Shown: positions 1 through 6,761 of the stretch, piece by piece | How the letters are laid out: each line of letters opens with the position of its first letter | How positions within the stretch are numbered: the stretch's first letter is position 1 | Assembly: GCF_013347965.1 (NCBI RefSeq) | Contig: NZ_CP048810.1 | Location: 558,001 to 622,000, forward strand | Direction: 5' to 3' | Length of the DNA: 64,000 bases | Origin: Pseudomonas bijieensis | GTDB taxonomy: Bacteria > Pseudomonadota > Gammaproteobacteria > Pseudomonadales > Pseudomonadaceae | The notes under the pieces: generated by a model | The model's input: the letters and a program-made list of their open reading frames with translations, nothing else | The model's database searches: none | What the model was told of the DNA's origin: nothing | Position numbers and translations under genes: made by a program

Positions 1-1
1 T

Positions 2-415
2 TTCATGGGCTTCCTGCTCGGCCCGATCCTCAATCGCTACCTGCAAATGCAGGGCGGCGCCGAAGTGGTCAGCTCGGCCTTTGCAATGACCGCACTGGTA
101 TTTGGTGGCCTGTCGGCCTACGTGCTGATTTCCCGCAAGGACATGAGTTTCCTCGGCGGTTTCATCACCGCAGGTTTCTTCGTCTTGCTGGGTGCGGTGC
201 TGGCCAGCTTCTTCTTCCAGATCAGCGGCTTGCAACTGGCGATCAGCGCCGGCTTCGTGTTGTTCTCGTCGGTCTGCATCCTGTACCAGACCAGCGCTAT
301 CATCCACGGCGGCGAGCGTAACTACATCATGGCCACTGTCAGCCTGTATGTATCGATCTACAACCTGTTCGTCAGCCTGCTGCAACTGTTCGGCCTGATG
401 GGTCGCGATGACTGA
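2..415 (+). CDS. Bax inhibitor-1/YccA family membrane protein (3' part only)
   Basis: The reading frame is open from the first bases of the window, so the 5' end of the gene lies outside; the ATG at 5 is internal. The visible 137 codons encode the C-terminal half of a multi-pass inner-membrane protein with about four hydrophobic helices. Family landmarks are SAYVLISRKDMSFLGGF and the C-terminal IHGGERNYIMATVSLYVS, followed by a hydrophobic end and an acidic tail (GRDD), typical of BI-1/YccA proteins. Members of the family interact with the FtsH protease or act as calcium-leak channels; the exact role in Pseudomonas is not established. A strong terminator follows 18 bp after the stop. Confidence 0.9.
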   Translation, partial: FMGFLLGPILNRYLQMQGGAEVVSSAFAMTALVFGGLSAYVLISRKDMSFLGGFITAGFFVLLGAVLASFFFQISGLQLAISAGFVLFSSVCILYQTSAIIHGGERNYIMATVSLYVSIYNLFVSLLQLFGLMGRDD

Positions 416-433
416 TTGCATCCGCAATGAGTG

Positions 434-460
434 AAAAGCCCGCTTCGGCGGGCTTTTTTT
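434..460 (+). terminator. Rho-independent terminator after the BI-1 gene
   Basis: The stem AAGCCCGC / GCGGGCTT closes on a TTCG tetraloop and is followed by a run of T. It is a textbook intrinsic terminator for the upstream plus-strand gene. Confidence 0.9.
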
Positions 461-815
461 CGTCCGCGTTTTGAGGTCGTGGCCAATAGCCTTTAAAAAG
501 CCTTAAGCGTGATGGCACCTTTGAATAAATGATCTACACCTATGGCTAGGAACTGCATTGCCAGGGGCGGCATGAAGTGGATCGATCAGCGACTGCGCGA
601 AATCTCGCCACACCCTCCGGATACCGTTCGCATTTGGCTATCAAGCCTTGTCTGGTCGTGCCCGATTCTTGGGCCCAAGGAGGTGGGCAACATCAGTGAC
701 CGTGGACCGTGAGCAGGTATGGGCATGGTGCCCAAGCCTGATAACAGAAGGAGACCCTGCGCATCGTTCAATTGTTCGATGGGACGGCGGGCGTTCTCCC
801 TATAAGGAGATATCG
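461..815. other. Non-coding stretch upstream of the CxxCH protein gene
   Basis: About 355 bases without a convincing gene. The frame of the downstream gene stays open back to a GTG at 648, but the residues encoded there look non-native (Arg/Trp/Pro rich) and a good ribosome site is found only in front of 816. Two further purine-rich Shine-Dalgarno-like stretches (near 677 and 748) could serve very short leader ORFs, but I cannot support one. I could not identify a clear sigma-70 or sigma-54 promoter. Confidence 0.4.
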
Positions 816-2165
816 ATGAACCACCCCCAAGGAAAGATCGCTGCATTGCTGACCCTGACAGGCGCGCTGACCATGGCGGGCGCCCACGCGGGGACCTTCC
901 CTGATTTCGGCTACGGGCCACCCAAGAGCGTCTACTCCGGTCCATTATTCCGGCTCAGCCAAGACTATCCCACCGTGGCCCCGGGCCCTTCCTCGATGCC
1001 GGCATTCTTCAAGCATCTGCCCACCACGTTCAGCAATGATTTTGAAACCTGGCGTTCCTATATGAACGAGGTCAAGGCTTATTGCCTGGAAGGCAATACG
1101 GGGATCGGCTGGGATGTGCAGAAAAACAAGGTTCGCCAGTGGTATCACATGCCATGGCAACACTATGGCCCCAATGGTCGCGAAGGTATCCGAGGGCTAA
1201 CCAAGGAGGCACCGATCAAGCCATTGCAATTGGCGAGCACTCAAAAAGGCAGTGGCCAGACCTACGCAGTAGGTATCTATAACGATATAGGGGGCTACAC
1301 CATTGGCCAGGTCTGGAAAGACCCGCAGAACCCTGACCCGAGCTACACCTCACAACCTAAGGGCTTTCCCAACGGTACAGTCGTCTGCAAGGCGTTGTTT
1401 GCCGATATAGACGTCACCACGGTGCCATTCCTGGCCAATCCATTGCTCTGGAATGCGTACACCACCAAGACGTTCACCTCGACAGAGCGCGCGGTGACCC
1501 AAGTCGCGCTGATTCAGATGGACATCGCCGTGCGGGACACCCGCGTGAGCGACACCGGCTGGCTGTTCGGGACGTTCCAATACAACGGTGCTGTGACCGG
1601 TAAAGCGAACTGGAACAATCTGGTGCCCGTGGGGATTATGTGGGGCAACGATCCCAAAGAGACCGGCAACGCGTTCACCAACCCGACCCCTACCGAAACC
1701 AAGATCAACCCGGCGCTCAAGCAGACAGCCATCAACGCGAACACCAAAGAGCTGCCACCCACCCATCTGGGTTGGAACGGGCGCCTCAACGGTCCCGTGG
1801 ACAATCCCCAGGCCTCCTGCCTGAGTTGCCACATGACCGCTGAGTACCAGCAATTGGCGCTGATGAACCCGACCTTCCAAGCCAACCCGCCACCCGTGGG
1901 CGGTGAGGAGTGGATGAAGTGGTTCCAGAATATTCCAGCCGGCCAACCCTTTACCCCTGGCACCCGAAGCACCGACTACAGCCTGCAATTGTCCGGTTCC
2001 CTGGCCAACTTCTATGACTGGAAATGCAACCACAGCGGAGTGTATGCCGACGGCCAGAATGCTTGCGCCAAAATACAGCCCCTTAATCTGATGAAGGCGA
2101 GCAATGCGCCTGAGCAAGAGGTGCACAAAGTCCAACGCAGCCCTGAACTGGAAGACCTTCAGTAG
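816..2165 (+). CDS. Secreted protein with a single CxxCH heme-binding motif, family unknown
   Basis: The start is the ATG at 816, with TAAGGAGAT a few bases upstream; a GTG at 648 in the same frame is rejected because the signal peptide begins at 816. The 449-residue product starts with a Sec signal peptide (MNHPQGK followed by a hydrophobic stretch ending AGAHA-GT), so it is exported. One c-type heme motif, CLSCH, lies near residue 334 in the context NPQASCLSCHMTAEY. Other cysteines occur (KAYCLEG, TVVCKAL, DWKCNHS, QNACAKI), possibly as disulfides. There is no recognisable catalytic domain, and no cytochrome-maturation or oxidase gene is adjacent. It could be a periplasmic electron carrier or a heme-dependent enzyme; the function is unknown to me. 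It stands alone, bounded by terminators. Confidence 0.75.
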   Translation: MNHPQGKIAALLTLTGALTMAGAHAGTFPDFGYGPPKSVYSGPLFRLSQDYPTVAPGPSSMPAFFKHLPTTFSNDFETWRSYMNEVKAYCLEGNTGIGWDVQKNKVRQWYHMPWQHYGPNGREGIRGLTKEAPIKPLQLASTQKGSGQTYAVGIYNDIGGYTIGQVWKDPQNPDPSYTSQPKGFPNGTVVCKALFADIDVTTVPFLANPLLWNAYTTKTFTSTERAVTQVALIQMDIAVRDTRVSDTGWLFGTFQYNGAVTGKANWNNLVPVGIMWGNDPKETGNAFTNPTPTETKINPALKQTAINANTKELPPTHLGWNGRLNGPVDNPQASCLSCHMTAEYQQLALMNPTFQANPPPVGGEEWMKWFQNIPAGQPFTPGTRSTDYSLQLSGSLANFYDWKCNHSGVYADGQNACAKIQPLNLMKASNAPEQEVHKVQRSPELEDLQ

Positions 2166-2172
2166 CGTGGCC

Positions 2173-2201
2173 TCCGGCCTCGGACACGAACCGAGGCCGG
2201 A
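2173..2201. terminator. Bidirectional terminator hairpin
   Basis: A perfect 11-bp inverted repeat, TCCGGCCTCGG / CCGAGGCCGGA, with a 7-nt loop lies between the convergent ends of the CxxCH gene and the Lrp-type regulator. There is no T tract, so it may act as a weak terminator or an mRNA 3'-end stabiliser for both genes. Confidence 0.6.
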
Positions 2202-2207
2202 TCCGAC

Positions 2208-2645
2208 TCACGCCATTGGCGGCAAGCGCCGTTTGACGGGCGTTTTCTTGACGATGGCCGTATTGGTCTCGGCCAGGACATTGAGCCTGTCCAGCAGCGT
2301 GTCCAGCTGTTCCATCGAGCGCACATGCAGTCGGGCAATGAAACAGTCTTCGCCGGTCACCTTGTCGCATTCGGTGAATTCAGCGATGGCCTGGATCTGC
2401 CGTTCAACTTCCTGCAACTGCCCCGGCAGCGGGCGGATACGCACGATGGCCTGGAGTTGATAGCCGAAGCACTTGGGGTCTACCTCGACGGTGTAGCTCC
2501 TGAGCACGCCGCGTTCTTCGAGCCGGCGAAGGCGCTCGGCGACGCTGGGAGAGGACAGGCCACTCAGGTTCGCCAGAGCCTTGAGGGAGCGTCGGGAATC
2601 TTCCATCAGGGCGCTGATGAGGATCTGGTCGATGTCGTCAGTCAT
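2208..2645 (-). CDS. Lrp/AsnC family transcriptional regulator
   Basis: 145 aa, the usual length of the family. The N-terminal winged helix-turn-helix is clear (DDIDQILISALMEDSRRSLKA, then LSSPSVAERLRRLEERGV) and is followed by the RAM/AsnC ligand-binding domain (about residues 65-140; core DKVTGEDCFIARLHV). Lrp proteins assemble into multimers that respond to amino acids. It is divergently transcribed from an EamA-type exporter with 136 bp between, so the simplest inference is that it senses an amino acid and controls that exporter and itself. The specific effector cannot be read from the sequence. Confidence 0.92.
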   Translation of the reverse strand: MTDDIDQILISALMEDSRRSLKALANLSGLSSPSVAERLRRLEERGVLRSYTVEVDPKCFGYQLQAIVRIRPLPGQLQEVERQIQAIAEFTECDKVTGEDCFIARLHVRSMEQLDTLLDRLNVLAETNTAIVKKTPVKRRLPPMA

Positions 2646-2781
2646 TTTTCAGTTCCATTAGGCGAATGCTCGAAGTTGCCTTGATAAAAAAGGTCGAAAG
2701 CCAGTTTAGCCTTTTTCAGACCATGGAGAACCCAACCACTGGCTCGGCATACTGTGCCTCACTTGCTGAAGGAGCCTGAAG

Positions 2782-3675
2782 ATGGACAAGACCCTACGCC
2801 GCGGTTCGCTCGAAATGACTGCCGCCATGCTGATCTCCGGAACCATAGGCTGGTTCGTGCTGGTCTCGGGCCTGCCGGTACTGGATGTGGTGTTCTGGCG
2901 TTGCGTGTTTGGCGCCGCCACTTTACTGCTGATTTGCGCCGGTTTCGGCTTCTTGCGTCCAGGTATCCTGACACGCACCACGTTTCTGCTGGCGGTGCTC
3001 AGCGGGGTGGCGATTGTCGGCAACTGGGTGCTGTTGTTCGCCTCTTACTCCCGAGCCTCGATTGCCATCGGTACGGCGGTGTACAACGTCCAGCCGTTCA
3101 TGTTGGTCGGGCTGGCGGCTCTGTTCCTGGGAGAAAGGATCACCGCGCAAAAACTGTTCTGGCTGGCGGTATCGTTTCTCGGAATGCTGGCAATCGTCAG
3201 TTCCCACGGCGAACAAGGGCAGGGCGGCGGTGACTATCTGCTGGGCATCGCGCTGGCGCTGGGCGCAGCGTTGCTGTACGCCATCGCAGCGTTGATCATC
3301 AAACGCCTGACCGGCACGCCGCCGCATCTGATTGCACTGATCCAGGTCAGCACCGGCGTATTGCTCCTGGCACCCTGGGCGAACTTCTCAGCGTTGCCAC
3401 AGCACGCCGGGGCGTGGGCCAGCCTGTTGACCCTGGGCATGGTGCATACCGGTGTGATGTACGTGTTGTTGTACAGCGCGATTCAACGATTGCCGACGGC
3501 GATCACCGGCGCGCTGTCGTTCATCTATCCGATTGCGGCGATCTTCGTCGATTGGTTCGCCTTCGGTCATCGCCTTGAACTCCTGCAATGGTTGGGTGTG
3601 GCGGCGATCCTGTTGGCGGCCGCAGGCATGCAGCAGGGCTGGGGCATCAAGTTGCGCCGCGCAGCCCTGTCTTGA
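2782..3675 (+). CDS. DMT-superfamily EamA transporter
   Basis: 297 aa with about ten hydrophobic helices in two EamA repeats (roughly residues 10-135 and 150-285), the standard architecture of drug/metabolite exporters. The start ATG has AAGGAG 7 nt upstream. Typical landmarks are the GTAVYNVQPFMLVGLAALFL segment closing the first repeat and LSFIYPIAAIFVDWFAFGH in the second. Inner membrane; the substrate is probably an amino acid or related metabolite, given the divergent Lrp-type regulator. The end of the gene is only 18 bp from the convergent aldehyde dehydrogenase gene. Confidence 0.92.
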   Translation: MDKTLRRGSLEMTAAMLISGTIGWFVLVSGLPVLDVVFWRCVFGAATLLLICAGFGFLRPGILTRTTFLLAVLSGVAIVGNWVLLFASYSRASIAIGTAVYNVQPFMLVGLAALFLGERITAQKLFWLAVSFLGMLAIVSSHGEQGQGGGDYLLGIALALGAALLYAIAALIIKRLTGTPPHLIALIQVSTGVLLLAPWANFSALPQHAGAWASLLTLGMVHTGVMYVLLYSAIQRLPTAITGALSFIYPIAAIFVDWFAFGHRLELLQWLGVAAILLAAAGMQQGWGIKLRRAALS

Positions 3676-3693
3676 GACACCGTTCGGCGCGGC

Positions 3694-5319
3694 TCAGAAG
3701 ATGTAGTCGGTGGTCAGGAAGTTGGAATCGCGTTCGCGAATGATGTCGCTGATCAGCGCTTTGTTGCTGTCCTGGAACTTGGTGGCCACCAGCGTACGAA
3801 TAGAGAAGGTGCGTAGCGCATCGTGAACGGACAAGGTGCCTTCGGCTGAGTTTTTCCGGCCATTGAACGGGAAGGTATCCGGGCCGCGCTGGCACTGGGC
3901 ATTGATGTTGATACGTCCGACCTGATTGGCGAAGGTGTCCACCAGCTTGCCGACTTCCGCCGGATTGGTGCCGAAAATGCTCAGTTGCTGGCCGAAGTCG
4001 GACTCCAGCACATAGTCGATCACGGTATTGAGGTCACGGTACGGCACGATGGGCACGACCGGGCCGAATTGCTCTTCGTGGTAGACCCGCATCGCCGTAT
4101 TCACCGGGTAGAGCACTGCCGGGTAGAAGAACGAGCTGCGTGATTCGCCCCCGTGGGCATTCTTCACTTCTGCCCCCTTGGCGAGCGCATCGGCGACCAG
4201 CGAGTGCAAGTAATCGACCTTGCCCGCCTCGGGCAACGGCGTCAGCGCCACACCGTCCTCCCATGGCATGCCGGGTTTCAGAGTGGCGAGCCTGGCGTTG
4301 AACTTCTCGATGAACGCTGGCGCCACGTCCTCATGGACAAACAGGATTTTCAACGCCGTGCAGCGTTGGCCGTTGAAGGAGAGCGAGCCGGTCAAGGCTT
4401 CGCTGACGGCGTTGTCCAGGTCAACATCCGGTAGCACCAGCCCGGGGTTCTTCGCATCCAGCCCCAGGGCGGCCCGCAAGCGGTGCGGACGCGGGTGGAG
4501 CTTCTTCAGGTCACTGGCAGCCTTGTTGGTGCCGATGAAGGCGAAGATGTCGATCTTGCCGCTGGCCATCAGTGCGCTGACAGTTTCCCGGCCACTGCCG
4601 TAGATCACGTTGATCACGCCCGCCGGGAAACTGTCGCGAAAGGCCTCCAGCAATGGACGGATCAGCAACACGCCGAGCTTGGCTGGCTTGAACACCACGG
4701 TGTTGCCCATGATCAAGGCGGGAATCAACGTGGTGAAGGTTTCGTTCAGCGGATAGTTGTACGGGCCCATGCACAAGGCCACGCCCAGGGGGACGCGGCG
4801 GATCTGCCCGAGGGTGTCCTGTTCCAGCTCGAAGCGGCTGGAGCGTCGGTCCAGCTCCTTGAGGGCGTTGATGGTGTCGACGATGTAGTCGCAGGTGCGG
4901 TCGAATTCCTTCTGGGAATCCTTGAGGTTCTTGCCGATTTCCCACATCAGCAGCTTGACTACGGCCTCGCGTTGGTCGCGCATGCGCGCCAGGAAGGTTT
5001 CCACATGACGGATGCGCTCGGCGACGCGCATCGTCGGCCACTGGCCCTGGCCGCGGTCGTAAGCCCGGACGGCGGCGTCCAGGGCGGTGAGGGCGGTCTC
5101 GGCATCCAACAGCGGTGTGCTGCCTAGAATCACTTGCTCGTCGCCCAGCTCACCCGCCAGGTAAACGGGGCTGCGCACGACGGCCAGTGGTCCCTGCCAG
5201 GTTTTCAGGATGCCGTCGACCAGGTATTCGCGCTGTTCGATCCGGCCTTCGAGGCGGTAGGCGTCCGGAATGTCGGCGGCACTGGGAAACAGGTTGGCGA
5301 GAAAAGGGGCGGTGGTCAT
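3694..5319 (-). CDS. NADP-dependent glyceraldehyde-3-phosphate dehydrogenase-like aldehyde dehydrogenase (GapN type)
   Basis: 541 aa, ALDH superfamily. Visible elements are the N-terminal NAD(P)-binding part with MGPYNYPLNETFTTLIPALI and GNTVVFKPAK, and the catalytic cysteine loop SFNGQRCTALKI, followed by the C-terminal EEQFGPVVPIVPY. The subfamily resembles proteins annotated as non-phosphorylating GapN, which oxidise glyceraldehyde-3-phosphate directly to 3-phosphoglycerate with NADP. The classical ELGGK motif carrying the general-base glutamate reads ALGLDAKNPG here, so that glutamate is a glycine in a simple alignment; the true substrate is therefore uncertain. A good Shine-Dalgarno (GGAG) precedes the ATG. 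Monocistronic, with a REP pair upstream. Confidence 0.8.
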   Translation of the reverse strand: MTTAPFLANLFPSAADIPDAYRLEGRIEQREYLVDGILKTWQGPLAVVRSPVYLAGELGDEQVILGSTPLLDAETALTALDAAVRAYDRGQGQWPTMRVAERIRHVETFLARMRDQREAVVKLLMWEIGKNLKDSQKEFDRTCDYIVDTINALKELDRRSSRFELEQDTLGQIRRVPLGVALCMGPYNYPLNETFTTLIPALIMGNTVVFKPAKLGVLLIRPLLEAFRDSFPAGVINVIYGSGRETVSALMASGKIDIFAFIGTNKAASDLKKLHPRPHRLRAALGLDAKNPGLVLPDVDLDNAVSEALTGSLSFNGQRCTALKILFVHEDVAPAFIEKFNARLATLKPGMPWEDGVALTPLPEAGKVDYLHSLVADALAKGAEVKNAHGGESRSSFFYPAVLYPVNTAMRVYHEEQFGPVVPIVPYRDLNTVIDYVLESDFGQQLSIFGTNPAEVGKLVDTFANQVGRININAQCQRGPDTFPFNGRKNSAEGTLSVHDALRTFSIRTLVATKFQDSNKALISDIIRERDSNFLTTDYIF

Positions 5320-5445
5320 GTCGTTACTCCATCAATGAAATGAGCCATGGGCGGACGGCTTGCAGGTATAAATCGCTTTTAGCGTTATACGCCTTAATGG
5401 AGGTGTTTTTTAAGTGGCGGCAGATTGCTCGCGCCTGGCGATGTC

Positions 5446-5541
5446 GTAGGAGCTACCTCGCGAAGCGAGGCTGCGATCTTTCCCCTGGCACTTGAGTTCC
5501 AAGCGAAAGATCGCAGCCTCGTTGCACTCGACAGCTCCTAC
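5446..5541. repeat. REP-type inverted repeat pair (GTAGGAGCT family)
   Basis: Two arms, GTAGGAGCT...GCGAGGCTGCGATCTTT and AAAGATCGCAGCCTCG...AGCTCCTAC, form a long imperfect palindrome of the kind scattered between genes in fluorescent pseudomonads. It is a different sequence family from the GAGCGAGCCTGCTCGCGAT elements found elsewhere in the window. It sits between the 5' end of the aldehyde dehydrogenase gene and the 3' end of the short autotransporter gene. Confidence 0.85.
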
Positions 5542-5552
5542 AAAGCTTTTGC

Positions 5553-6467
5553 TCACCAGCGCATCCGCACGCCCATGCTGGTGATGATGCCATTGAGGTC
5601 GTTGTCGTCGACGTCACTGCTGTAATCGGCGCTGACATACAGGCTTACCGCCGGCGTGACCCGTGCCACCAGGCCCAGGCCGACTTCGACGGTGGAGGAT
5701 TTCCGGCTGCTGCTGATCTTGTCGACCTTGTCCAGGGACAACGTATCGGCGCTCTGCACCGTGTGCCACAGGTTGGTGCGCACATAGGGCTCCATGCCCA
5801 GGCCATTGACCTGGTAGTTACCTTTGAGTCGTGCACCGACGCGGCCGCTCCAACTGCTCAGTTCATTGCCGGTACCGCTCTCGGTATTCGGCGTATCGAG
5901 GGTGATGCGCTGGTTGATCAACTGCGCCTGGGGTTCGACTACCCAGTGTGTCCCGATGCCAATCGGAAAGCCACCTTCGACCGACAGCGTCACCGCATTA
6001 CCTTCGGCGGCCTGGCGCTGGCCTTGTTCGGTGCGACTGTAGCCATTGACCCGGCCGCCACTGGCGCTCAGGTCCACGTGCCAGCCCGCAGGCCCGGTCA
6101 GGCTCCAGTAGGCGCCAAGGCTCGAGCCTTTGAGGTTGACGGCATCCTTGCCTGGATCGGCCATGACAGGCGTCACCAGCAGGCCATTGCCGGTTGAAAT
6201 AATCTGGTTTTGTCCACTGATCAGCCCCATGCGCTGGGTATGGCCACTGTCGTTTCGTAATGTGAACAGGGCGGGGCTCTTGCTGGAGGCGGGGTCACTG
6301 CCGATCGCTGCGGTACTGAGGTCGTGGGACTGTGTTCGGCCATACCAGGGCTGCGTTGTCTCCTCGCCAGGCCAGGCCTGTACCTCCATGGAGGAAAGCA
6401 GCAACAACGAAGTAGAGAGGGTGTGGAAGGTGATGGTGATCTCTTGTGGACGGAGGGAGGTTTTCAT
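5553..6467 (-). CDS. Autotransporter beta-barrel protein with almost no passenger
   Basis: 304 aa from the ATG at 6467 (longer in-frame starts at 6494 and 6554 are possible but would bury the signal peptide). The N-terminus MKTSLRPQ...LSTSLLLLSSMEVQA looks like a Sec signal peptide. The rest, about 270 residues, is an autotransporter translocator domain: alternating beta strands, WVVEPQAQLINQRITLDT, SWSGRVGARLKGNYQV, MEPYVRTNLWHT, ending in the outer-membrane terminal aromatic (GVRMRW). Only about 50 residues precede the barrel, too few for a passenger. The barrel is clearly paralogous to that of the neighbour at 6762-9221 (same WVVEPQAQ and GRVGARLKG blocks), so it probably arose by duplication with passenger loss. 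It may be an orphan porin-like barrel or a relic. Confidence 0.8.
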   Translation of the reverse strand: MKTSLRPQEITITFHTLSTSLLLLSSMEVQAWPGEETTQPWYGRTQSHDLSTAAIGSDPASSKSPALFTLRNDSGHTQRMGLISGQNQIISTGNGLLVTPVMADPGKDAVNLKGSSLGAYWSLTGPAGWHVDLSASGGRVNGYSRTEQGQRQAAEGNAVTLSVEGGFPIGIGTHWVVEPQAQLINQRITLDTPNTESGTGNELSSWSGRVGARLKGNYQVNGLGMEPYVRTNLWHTVQSADTLSLDKVDKISSSRKSSTVEVGLGLVARVTPAVSLYVSADYSSDVDDNDLNGIITSMGVRMRW

Positions 6468-6555
6468 GGTGGCCTGCCTTGCAATCGCATGCATTTCTCG
6501 CTTTTTGGCGTCTCTCCTACCCCGAATGAGGGGCGACCGAATGGATTGAGGCAAG

Positions 6556-6588
6556 CCTCTGGCGGCCCGCGTTTGCGGGTTCCAGAGG
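6556..6588. repeat. Interrupted inverted repeat upstream of the short autotransporter gene
   Basis: CCTCTGG-3 nt-CCCGC-GTTT-GCGGG-2 nt-CCAGAGG gives two stacked stems of 7 and 5 bp. It lies about 90 bp upstream of the chosen start, probably within the 5' leader of that gene; it could be a leader hairpin or a transcription stop for the upstream gene. Confidence 0.5.
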
Positions 6589-6678
6589 CCTGCCCCTGAC
6601 TGTATTTCCGGGGGTAGTACCGTGTAGTCAAGAAGACTGATGGCACTGCGTCAAGAAAATGGACGATGAATGGCAGGC

Positions 6679-6709
6679 TGAAATCAGCCTCAATAAGAGG
6701 CTGATTTCA
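6679..6709. terminator. 13-bp perfect hairpin downstream of the large autotransporter gene
   Basis: TGAAATCAGCCTC and GAGGCTGATTTCA are perfect inverted copies separated by 5 nt. It lies 53 bp past the stop of the minus-strand autotransporter gene ending at 6762. The sequence after the hairpin is T-rich only when read on the plus strand, so it is a plausible but not classical terminator. Confidence 0.6.
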
Positions 6710-6761
6710 ATTGCTTATTTCGGATCATATTTGGGCGTCAAATCACCGTCGGGGTTCCTGT

